Source of the DNA: Triplophysa rosa
Lineage: Eukaryota > Chordata > Actinopteri > Cypriniformes > Nemacheilidae
Direction: 5' to 3'
DNA length: 64,000 nt
NCBI RefSeq assembly: GCF_024868665.1
Contig: NC_079905.1
Coordinates: forward strand, 1,602,797 to 1,666,796
Shown one piece after another: positions 23,301-35,300 of this stretch. The translations under genes and the position numbers were made by a program. Numbering within the stretch: the first letter of the stretch is position 1; each line of letters opens with the position of its first letter. The notes under the pieces were generated by a model. The model saw only the letters and a program-made list of their open reading frames with translations. It searched no databases and was not told where the DNA came from.

Positions 23301-26300
23301 ATAGGGACATTTGACATACACCATTTCTGTCATTTAAAATGAGCAGCTCGTCTACACAACGGAGCTGTACGCAGCACGCGCACCCATGACATGTATAATG
23401 ATTATCTTTTGGCGCTATATCTCTAATATCCGTCCTTATTTAGTGCCAAAAGCACTTCATTTAACCTTTTCCAAATCGCCAAAATAGTTCCGTTTTGTTT
23501 TTAATGGCAAATTATTCATGTTTCATTTCGATATTAAGTTAATTTAGAAAAATGTTTGGAGTATTTTTTTGTTTGTGGCTCACGTGCAGAAGGCATAGTT
23601 TGATAGCCAAATGTGCTGGAGCACGAATTTGAATGAATGATGTGAATGACACTGTTTAAACTGTTAAAATAGTTTCGAATAAATAAACAGTTAAAAAGTT
23701 ATATTTCGTTTCTTTATTAGGTTAGAAAAATGTTTTGAGTATATTTGTTTGTTGCTCAGGCACAGAACATAGTTTGATTGCCAACCGCAAATTTTAATGA
23801 TTTGAATGCATGATGGGCATGAGTCTACTTAAATTCCTCCTTTAGCTTCGGCTGTCTCCGTAAGAAAAATAAATGATACGGGGGTGCGCCACACACGATT
23901 ACATGCTGCCCTGTGTGTCACCATGTCCAAAACTTGTCGCGTTTTCCATATATAACAGTAAAATATGACACGTAAAACATAAGATCAGATATACAAACAC
24001 ACAGGGACAGTAGGTGGCAGTATGTCCTCTTGACACAAGCCGGCCTGCCAGCCATAAAAGAAGAACGCGTTCAGTATTAGACGTCTGTTCAAGATGAGCG
24101 TGCATTAAATCATACCTTTAAACTACCGCCTTTGAGACATTTAAGACTATTTAAGACATCAGCATCCACCATAATCGTATACTTTATACATTATGAGAAT
24201 ATACTGATAAACACAGTAATAGATGCTTGCGGTTTGGTTATTTATTCTGTATTAGAGCACACGTGAATATTAGCCCCCGTCAGCTAATGACCGAGGGAGA
24301 GAAGACAATGAGATAAATAAGATTATCTTATTATTTAATAATAAATAAAAATAATAAGATAAATCAACATCAAAAAGTAAAAATCTGGATAAATTGTGCA
24401 TTGCATTGTATAATGGCTAAAACATCGTGTATATGATAAATTCGAAATGATTTTGGTTATTAATATGCATGTTAGACATGTGCCCGGTTAACCGCGGTTA
24501 CCACCAAATCCTGCTGAAACCGAGCTGGCTTCGATAATGCAAGGTATCGTTTATTTTATTGATGCGTCGCTTGTCCGTGAAGCATGGCTCTGGGATCAGT
24601 AGAAATGCTGCTCGATCTAAAAGCAGTGCGAGTTTGAGTCGCTTATAATGTGCATTTGAAAAAGCAACACCCTTCAAACATGATCATTATAAATATACTT
24701 TATTATCATAAAAATACCTGAGGAGGCTTGAGGATCGGTGATAAAAACATGTCCTTATGCATTTCCTACTACTACGTGCGTTATGGTCTTCTTCTGCAGT
24801 GCGTATTTGGAGTTACTGCACGAGAGCACCCTCTGGCTTTCGGATGCAGCAGCATTTTACCGTACTTCGCTCACAAGTTGTGCATAAATCACGTGATATA
24901 TATTTTCGGTTAACCGGGCATATGTCTAATATATAGATATAGATATATATTATCCTACAGAACCTTATATTTACTGAAGAACTGATTAGCGTGTCGGTGT
25001 TTAGTTTGGCTGCCTAGCTGTGCGTGCAACCAGTTTACGTCATCGAAAAAGAACATGGCGGCCTCCTTAGGTTAAAATGAGTATTACATTTAGGGTTTTT
25101 TTAAGAGCTGAAAATATTTGATGTGTTTCCAACGACAAATGCTAGTAGTGTAAGGCTATTACAACGCATTAAGCCATACATCTCTCTATACCACGGGTTC
25201 CCTTTAAATGAAATTAAATTAAATGAAATGTCAGTCAGTTCACAAGAGCACAACCAATCTGAAGATGTTTTTAGAAGAAAATGAAAATGTTAGTGTGTGG
25301 CAAGTATTGAGACTATAAAAGTTGCAAATCCTTTGTTAGATGTTCTGAATAATACGCAATAGTATAGTGATGCTTATCTTCACAAACAGCACAAACAAGG
25401 ACATTCAACAGGATCATGTTGCGATAAACTGGAGTGTTCAGTGGGTTGTGTTGTTTGTTACTTACGTTGATGTTTTAGCTGGAATACTTTTCCATCTGCG
25501 ATCCTGTGACACAGGAGCCATATAGAGACGTGTTTGTCTCTCCCTCTCATTATAATACTCTAGCTCTAGAACGTGAAAGCAGCTCCCAGAGAAGACCATT
25601 CATTCTTCTGTTTGACTAAATCCATTGAGTTTCCACAGATGTCATGAATAATACACTACGAATCGCGAGCAGAGTGATTTAGCAAGGGTCAGGTCAGCAG
25701 GGTCAAGATTAGGACCATTGTGGCGTTGAAGTCACAGACCGAGCCTGATAACATGAGGTCAGCTTTAAAAAGGGCCTGTAAAGTGATCCAGTACATATTT
25801 TGTGACATTTGCGTGCCGTGACATCTTAAAACCACACATACAAACGGCCTCGAAGTGTAGTCGGAGGTCGAACACTTGACGGGCACGTGGTTTCAAAACA
25901 ACAAAACTGTCAAAATCTTTTATTTCACTACGTGTTAGCGTGTATTTGTGTGTTGATGACATGTTTATTTTACACATGTTTGCAGAGAAACATATACCTC
26001 AGACCTTCAGATTAGAAACGTGTGTGTAAGGAAGGGAAGCCACAGACCGGGTCACTGTGTTTCCTGTCCCGGCAAAAACAGGAAAGCTGTCCACTGGAAA
26101 CATTCTTGTTCACCATCTCTGTCTTCATTTTCATTTGTCGTGTTGTGTCTGTAGCACGACTGGTAGCTCACTGTGCTAGCAACACCAAGGTCATGGGTTT
26201 GATTCCCACATACTTGTAAATTAAAATACAGCTTGAATGCCACTGCAAAATAGAATGTGGAACATCTGTGCGGGCTCTGATGATGATGATGATGATGATG

Positions 26301-29300
26301 AAGAGTAGGTGTTAAATTAACACTCACAGAGAAGACAGTGCCTTTGGTGAGAAAATACATTGACCTTGTATTAGGCCTGACACTATATTTAATATGAGGC
26401 TAATGGAAAGTAGGCTGTTGGGGATCGACGTGCAGTCTGTTTAGTGGATTGCATTAATTGTTCAGCCGGCTAAACAATAACTCTTTAGAACAAGAACATT
26501 TCCTGTACATTAAGAGTAAATGCAAACAGTCTGTTCAAGTAAATGTTGTTGTTGTATTTTTTATTTGTGGTAAATTTGTCATCAAGACAGTTTTGTTAGT
26601 GTAATAACTCATGGTATAAATAATGACATGGATATGTAATGATGTTGTTTACCTTCCCCTCTCATGTGTGTTTCAGGCCAGTCTGTCTGTCTGGGGATGG
26701 GGGAGTTTGGGTGTCGTGCTCTTCCTCATCTCATTCGGACCCTTTGCCATCTTTTATCTGGCCTTCTACGTCCTCTGCTTTATTGGCGGGTAAGTGGAAA
26801 CATTTCACCATTATATGTACATGGGGCCTCATTCATGAAACATTCGTAAATATATGAGCAGGGCTGAGAAGGTTACTTTTAAAATGTATTTCACTACAGA
26901 TTACAAAATACATGCTTTAAAATGTAATTTGTAACGTATTTTGTTAGATTACACAAATTCTGTAACTTAATCTAAATACTTTAGAATACTTTGGAATAGG
27001 GTTGAAACGATTCCTCGAGTAACTCGAGTAATTCGAATACAAGAAATCATCGAGGCAAATTTTGTTGCATCGAAGCTTTGTTTAATTCATTTAACTATTG
27101 TACACACAGAGCGCTGCGTTTCCCCACGGACCGTTATTACTGACGCACAGCCCGCTAAACTCTATACATGTTACAGGCTCTCAAGTTTCACGCATTCACC
27201 GTCAGACACACGCATTTTAGTCTGTTCACACGCTCACACGTATGTCTCATGCTGATAAATAAGTGATAGCTTATTGAAATGGTGAAGTGAAAGTTTACTT
27301 AGTTTTAGTCTATTTTGCGAGTGAAACTTGTTTTCCGGCTGCATTGAGTCTAACAAACTAGATGCGGACTTGTGGACGCCGAATCCTGTTATTTACACAT
27401 GCCATCTGTCTGTTCTGCGTGTCTGAGTGAATGAACTGCACAGTTTAACGTGCTACACGCGTGATGCTCATGAATTTGTCTGCGCTTTGTGAGGACATGA
27501 ACTTCCTCTCCAGAGATGCTCTGAGAGTTTATTTCACGAGCATGTTATTGTTTGAGTGAAGAAACAGACATAGTAAAAAATAAGCGTCTTCCGACAACCT
27601 GCCAAAATAAAAGTCATAGGCTATACATTACTATTTAATAGTTCAAAAAAGAAACTAAAACTAATTTATATAAACTAAATGCATCATGCATAAGCTGAAG
27701 TTAGTTGTTTACCTTTGAAATTATTCTTTCTATTTTTATTCATGTTTCTTATTTATATATTTGTATTTATTGCATTTTGAATTTAATATGTCAATGGAAT
27801 GTCCTAAATGGGTTTAGTTTTCACAGATATTAATGTATGCAATTTCAGCAATAAAAACTTTAATTGTTCTAAAAAGGAAACAAATTAGTTTCATTTTAAG
27901 AGACCTTTCTTATTTTCTCTTGTATGTGTAGTATTGCTTTTTAATAAAGAAAAAGTACTTATTATCCGAATACCCGATTAATCGATGGAAAATCAGTAGA
28001 ATACTCGATTAGTAAAATAATCGATAGCTGCAGCCCTACTTTGGAATACTGATAAGGTACGTAACACAAAGGGATCACCAAACAGAGGACTTGGTTTTCC
28101 TCTGCATTTTATTTTAAATAACATTAGTTTTCCACAATATATCTTAAATCAAACAAGCACACAATCTTAGAAAAACGAAAAGGAAAAATGCTGATGCTCA
28201 AAAAGGCAGCACAATGCATTATGCAACTTTTTTGAATGCAAAATGTACTTCATTTGTCTTCTGGGAAACATGTGGTTATACATGCTTAATGTGAAGGGCA
28301 GAACTACATGAAAAAAATATTCTCTATTAACAAAATAAAAAATCTTTACACATCATCCTGTTTAAACATTTTCACGCCCTTCTCTGAATGCATTGTGTTT
28401 CGTGGAAACTTGTTTCCATCACTAAATACATTTTCAGAATTGCGAGATTTAAACTCGCAGTTGCAAGCTATGAAATCAGAATTGCATGAAAAACTCACAA
28501 TTGCGAGATCTCACAATTTTGACATTTATATAGTAAGTTTATTTCGTGCAATTCTGACTTTATAACTTTTTAACAATTCAGAGTTTTTTTCTCAAGCTCG
28601 CAATTCTGTGAAAAAAGTCAGTGTTTTTCTATCGTTGGACTGACAGATGCAATTGTGAGTGTATATCTCTCACAATTCTAAGAAAATAAATCAGATTTGT
28701 GAGTTATAAACTCGCAATTGTGAGAAAAAGTCTGTGAGATAAAATAACTAAACAAACACATTACTTAAACAAGGGACTCGCAAAACATGAAAACAGTCGT
28801 TGATCATTCAGGTTACCACATTTTTATGTGGCAATTGTATAAATTGGCTCAAATTGTGTAATGGAGTATATGAAAACCTCTATTGCATGAAATAGCTTAT
28901 TCAGAACACTACTAAATAAAATGAACATGCAATTTCTATGAACCCAGATCCCTCTTATTTTGTCAAAATTATTCCAATTTTGCATATTCTGCTCGAAAAT
29001 GAGCAGAACTGTAGTTTGGGATGCTTTTTAGATTTTGATTCAATTTATTGTCATTGCACATGTACAAGTACAAGGCAACGAAATGTGACCTCTGCATTTA
29101 ACCCATCCAGAGAGTAGTGAACACACGTACCCCCGGAGCAGTGGGCAGCTATCACTGCAGCGCCCGGGGAGCAAGTAGGGGTAAGGTGCCTTGCTCAAGG
29201 GCACCTCAGTTGTTACCCACCGGCCCTGGGAATCGAACCGGCAACCTTCTGGTCATGAGTCCGACTCTCTAACCATTAGGCCACAACTGCCCTTAATTTT

Positions 29301-32300
29301 GCAGAATGTCAGAGAATCACCGATTGCTGTTTACATTAATTGCCCATTACAGTTAATATAAAGTTTAAATGAAATAAATGCCATTGAAATTCCAAGTAGT
29401 CACACTGGTAATCTAAAATACTTTTCGGATGTAACTGTAATTTGATTACCACCATTTAAAAAGTAACTGTACTGAAATACAGTTACTCAAACTTTGTATT
29501 TTAAATACGTAACTAAGTTACATGTTTTTCGTTACTCCCCAGCCCTGTATATGAGTAAATTCCGAGTAATTTGCGCGTAAAACAGACCTTCCCGAAAACT
29601 TTCCCTCGGATTCACAAATACTTCGTAAACGTCAGATTTGGAAGTAAAATGTGTGTGTTAATGAATTCCAATCACTCATAAACAGGGCGTGCATGCACAC
29701 TCATTCACAATTAGCATTAGGGATGGCTATTTTAAGATTTTAACGGTATTACTACTCTTATCGATACTGCTTATCGGTCCGGTACTTTAACGGTATTCTT
29801 ATCGGTACTTTTTGATATAAAAAGAAACAAATTAGGAACAGAATTAACATTGCTTTATTTGACTTAACATAATTAACAATAAATAAATCATTCAAAATAA
29901 ATCAAATAAACAATTTACAACAAAAGAAATTATATTTTTCATAAATTCTTCCTTAATCCTTGGGGCATCAAGAGATGAACTAGATTGGGCTAAGCAGTCA
30001 AAAACAGTACATCTCTCCATCTGTACATGATGCACTTTTGACAGATTACTTGTGTTCCACCCTTACAAGCAAAGGTTTTGTTGCACTTGTGGCAACGAGC
30101 ATTGTCACTGTCATTTGGTTGGTTGCTGTGATTTGAAATATCCGCAACAGTTAGTCTACTAGTTACTAGTATCTTATTTTTAAGAATATTAGTGAATATG
30201 AAAATGCAATAATAATATTAACTTCTCTATTGTTGTGCATGATGGTTGGTCAATATAGTGTTTGTCCCTCCTCTTCTCCACTGTGATTGGACAGCTGTGT
30301 AAAAAAGGACAGTGACGAGCTCTGCGTTTTACCCAAAGTTAAAATGTAAAAAATAATAAAATAACTCGTGAAATATCATTATGATACACAGTGCATGAAA
30401 AAGGAAGTCTCAACAGTTTGTCTAAAAGAATGCAGAACGTTACGTGCGGTTTCACGCACCATTCACACGTGGTATGGAGCAGGTGTAAATTTCTTTCGTA
30501 CCAACTAACATTTTGAAAATACCAACATTTTAATGAATCTGAAAATTTACGTTAGAATGACTTGACGAACACTTTAAATAAAAGTTTGTTCTGTGCTCGT
30601 GTTTCATGAATGAGACCCAGTGTGTTTGAATGAGACTCTCCAGATGCCCTCAGTAAACTTTCCTCACTGTGACACCTGTTGATGCTGTAGTTTAATGGTA
30701 AAATCTCTCTCTTCAGGGGTTTTGTAGTACTTCTTTTATTTGGAAAGACACACTCAGAGAAGCACCTGGAAAGGTGTGAACACTCCTACCTGCCGTCCAC
30801 GCAGACGGCCATACACAAGGTGAGCAAACACTCCCTCCAGACAGATCTGTAAGTGTCTGTCTTCTGAATATTCACAGTGTATGTAAGTGATGTAATATGT
30901 GAAAGTGAATAGTCAGCAGGAGTTATTGTAGATCATTCAGTGATTCATTGGTTTGCGTCCGCAAAAGAGTTTTACAGCAAGTTATTATAGTGTTGTGAAG
31001 TATTCTGTTTAAATGCAGCCGTTTTATTTTCATGTACACGTTTTAAAAGAACCGTTTGTTTTTGCTCTGTAGGTTTCAGAAGAGATGAAATCCGAGTCCA
31101 AACCCATTAAGATTGACCGGCGTTTAACTGGATCGAATATTATAGATGAACCACTGCAGCAGGTACTTCAGCTAAACGAAACGGCAGACAGATGAGCAGC
31201 TGAACGCACAGACGAATGCTTTTGTGGAAACTCTACGGTGGCTCTGCTGAATGTCAGTCTGTGCAAGATGCTACATCAGCTAGTTTGAGAGTTTCCGCTG
31301 AAGTGTTGGTTTCATAAAACTGAAGAGCACATGACATTCACTTTAGCTTTATTGCCGTAACTGCTTTCACATGCTCATTGAGTCACACTCGAGTCCGACG
31401 GACATTCTACATTACACACGTGATAATGATGTTTGAAACGGATCTCACAGTTTGTACTGTAGTACAGAGTCGTTTACCAGACTTTCTTGCGTCATTACGT
31501 TTAAGGAAACCACAGTCAGCAAGTTTCAGAGTTCTGTTCTTGTCAGTCTGTGTCTACCCAGAGTTCTTTGCGGTTCAAGTCAAGTGTGATTGTATAAGTG
31601 CCATGAAATAAAGAGCACATGTTTGACACTTTTCTCTTACTATGTCTCTCGTACTCTGTCATACACACATTCTCTCTCACTTTCTCTACTCTCAGTCTTT
31701 GTCTCTTACTCCCCCCCCCCCCACCTTTGTCTCTCTCTCTATCAATCGATGTGTTTTATGTGGTTTATCAGGTGATCCAGTTTGCTTTGAGAGACTACAT
31801 TCAGTACTGGTATTACACACTAAGTGACGATGAGACTTTTCTCCTGGAGATCAGACAGACGGTTCAGAACGCTCTCGTCGAGTTCTCCACCAGGTGAGAC
31901 GCCTATAAAGAGCTTTTTATTTGACCGCAAAAGAGCGTGTCAGTAGATTCATAATTGTCACTGTTTCATGACTCGCATGTTTGAACTGATTCATTTACTT
32001 GTGTGGAAAACTTGGATTCAGTAACGTTTATGGAAATCTTGCCTGTAACTTTGTTTTGCTTTACGCGTTTAATAAACAAGATATGGATGCTGAATCAGAG
32101 AAAGATGATGTTTTCACGAGGACACTTCCCATGAGTCATTGTGCGCTCGATCGTTCCTCAGATCTAAAGAATTGGACTGGCAGCCGTATTTCACTACCAG
32201 ACTGGTGGATGATTTCGCGACTCACCTGCGTGTTTTCAGGAAAGCTCAGGAGAGACTGAACGAGAGAGAAGATCAGAAACAACGTAACTATCATCTCCTG

Positions 32301-35300
32301 TTTTAGATGCACGCTTCATCAGTAGATTGCTTTAGTTTTCAATGAGACCTCTGATGTGTGTGTGTGTGTAGGTGATGCAGCAGACGAGTTGATAGACTCG
32401 TTTTTTGAAGCAGAGGTGGAAATGGAGAGGAGCGTTTGTAGAGACGTGGTGTGCACGTCCCGCAAAGACGAGGAAGGTAAGACAAAAGAGATTAGAGGAA
32501 CATTGTGTTGAAAATCATTTGGAGCACATTTGTACTTCCATGCCTTTTCAGGGCTGATCTTTTTGTCTTGCGTCAGTAACAAAACACACAGACTCACCCC
32601 GTCTGAAAACACAGATTGACACATACAAGAAGAAAACAAAGACATCACTTTGACATGAACAAGAAAGATGTCTTCACACACACACATCAACACAAAGCTG
32701 AATGTCTGCATTCCAGCATCATTCACAGATTATTGCAGACACCCATAGGCCACTGAAGACAACATGTCATAAAATTTAACGACTTTAATTTAAAGTCCCC
32801 GTGAACCGGAAGTTGCGATTGTTTTTACTTCCGTTTTCTGAATCATTTCCGGGTGATGAGGAATTTCAAAGGAGTGGGCGTGGCTTGCATTTTTTACTGC
32901 GATTTGATTGGATGCATAAAAACAGCCGTTGCATTTTGAAATGGAACTAGCAGCAAACTGACAGTTAAGGGGGAGGAGTTAACGGATGCTCCGCCCAAGC
33001 CGTCTAATTTACATCATTTGAGATGGAACGTCATTTCAGGCCGGAAGTGCATTTTCAGATTTTAATTGAAGATTATGAGGGTACATGAATTTGAAAAAGA
33101 AAACGACTCGCATTGATAAGCTATTTACTATAATTAGGGCTATCATGATTATTAAATCTGGCTGACGATTAATTGTCTAGTAAATCATTGCGATTATGAC
33201 TATTAATTGTCTGTTTTAGGGCTTTGACGATTATGGCGATTAATTGTCTGTTTTAGAGCTTTGACTTTTAATTCTCATACATTTTTGATTCAGCTTTGAA
33301 ACGACCATATTGTTCTGAATATGTTATTTTCTTGGAAATAGATCGGAAAATATTGGTTTATCATATATTTAAGGTTTAGGCTTTTACCTGTCAATAATAC
33401 AACCGCCAAATACTTGTAAATTAAGTAAGTTGATCAGGAGTGAATTGAAGCCACCATTACAATGCTATCAGTCATAGAAAAGCTTCTAGTCTGTTTTTTT
33501 CTCACCTGCGAGACTACAATAAAAGTTTACTTCTATGTTAATGAAATTTTGGTAGACTGGTTTTCACACTGAAATAATATTAAATTGTACTGCAGGTTAT
33601 TTTTATGGTATATGCTTTAGTTTTATTGTGTTGTGGTGGTACATTTGACAAGTATTACCATGCTTTAGTTACAATATATACACTAAAATATGTAATATGC
33701 AGATGCACTACAGCTCCCCCTAGTGTCTTCTATAGAGATGTGCAATAATTGCGATGATCTGAAACCATCGCGATGAGGTCAAACAATCGCGATGAGACGA
33801 TTATTTAATAATCCTGACAGCCCTAACTATAAACGCTGCAATATTTCATGAAAAAATAAGAATTGTCATTTTTAACTTCACTGGGACTTTAAACTTCTGC
33901 ATGTTCTCTTGACTGTAACTTGTGTGCGTGTGTGTTTGCTGCAGGTTACCTGCGAGACCTCTGTGAAGTGCTGCTCTATCTGTTACTACCTCCAGGAGAT
34001 TTCCACAACAAGAATATGAGATACTTCCTCAGGGTAAAAACACCAGATCTATTCAGACCCAACAAAGGCTGTGTGGTATTTTCATATTTTCTATGTGTTG
34101 TGTTTTCGAGATTTCTGTAAAAATACAGTCTGATGTATTAAGTGCATTACTAGAAATCTATATGATCTATTTTCAGGAGTAACTGACCGTGTGCTAAAGA
34201 TGCGGCTGGTAGAGCTGAAGTTTTCTTTAACCTGTAATGTTTATAAGACACTCGAGGCACAATGTCCATAAAGCAGACAAATGTACTGTGTTCTTAATCC
34301 ATGGTTTCGACAGGTTAACTGCTTGAAACTACACGATCAGATCTCCACATCAGGTCTTGTAAACTGAATGTGAATGAATTGGTAAACTCTTGATGTCCTG
34401 TAGGAAGTTCTGGCCCGAGGAGTTCTGCTGCCCTTAATAAACCAGCTGAGTGACCCCGATTACATCAATCAGTTCATCATCTGGATGGTGAGACAGACTC
34501 CTTCCTGCCCTTAAACAAACGTACTGTGACTGTGGTAACAGGATCTCTTTTATAGGAGTCTGAAATGGTTCTGTATTTTAAAATGCAGAGTTATTTGAGA
34601 AGAGCTAGAACAGTCTTTCTGTTTCCCTCGATATTGTCCATGATACCCTGGTTTCCAAGGTTGTGTGTTTGTGTGTGTGTTTGAGCAGATCCATGACTCC
34701 AGCTGTAACTACGAGGCCTTCTTGAACATTTTAAAGCTGACAGATAAAGTCTTTGAGCTGGAGGCCGTCAAAGACAAAGTCCTGGAGGAGCTTCAGTACC
34801 TGCGATCTCTGGACACTGCTGGAGACGGTACACGCACACATTCCTACCAGAGGCAAAGGTTTGGTTGGGAAATAAACACACTGCGTTGAATTATGGGGTT
34901 TATTTTGGAAAAGATGAGTTAAGTCTGGGTTTTAGCAAAACAAACTGTTTACTCTTCATTTTTCTCTGTCTCTCTATCTATACCCACAGATATTAACGTT
35001 ATAAAAAATCAAATCAACAGTTTGAACTTTGTGAAGAAAATCTGTGAAACACGAATACAACGACTAAAATCGGGGAAGGTAAACACCTTTTATTTATTAC
35101 AACCACTAAAGATTCATTGCAAAATGCTCATTCAATTTCAGAGCCATTACAATTAACCAATATATTCATTGATTATGTTACTTTTATATTATTAATGATA
35201 ATGACTGTGAAAATGGTGTTAAATGCATTGCTTTTGACTTGGAAATTAAATGAAAAGAAAACCGTGATAAAAATACTTAAAGGCGGGGTAAGCGATGTCT

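Larger units (their letters stand above)
20363..26676. other. snx13 intron 1
   Basis: 6.3 kb without a recognised exon. Holds two inverted copies of one hAT-like MITE (22551-23007 and 24473-24928) and a tRNA-derived SINE near 26138. Confidence 0.8.
26859..29547. mobile_element. Second-level element of the nest
   Basis: Ends CAGGGCTGAG and CCAGCCCTG, with arms rich in GTAACT/AGTTAC. Exact 8-bp duplication TATATGAG at 26851-26858 and 29548-29555. It contains the inserts 26997-28038, 28428-28745 and 29033-29293. Confidence 0.88.
26822..30618. mobile_element. Outer element of a transposon nest in snx13 intron 2
   Basis: GGGCCTCATTCATGAAAC near 26824 is matched in inverse by GTTTCATGAATGAGACCC ending at 30618. 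The body is split by inserted elements at 26859-29547 and by a truncated hAT piece from 29718. Confidence 0.65.

Noticed and set aside
29230..29293. tRNA gene on the minus strand
   Set aside because: A and B boxes are present, but the sequence continues as a SINE body with a tail; it is a SINE head, not a tRNA.
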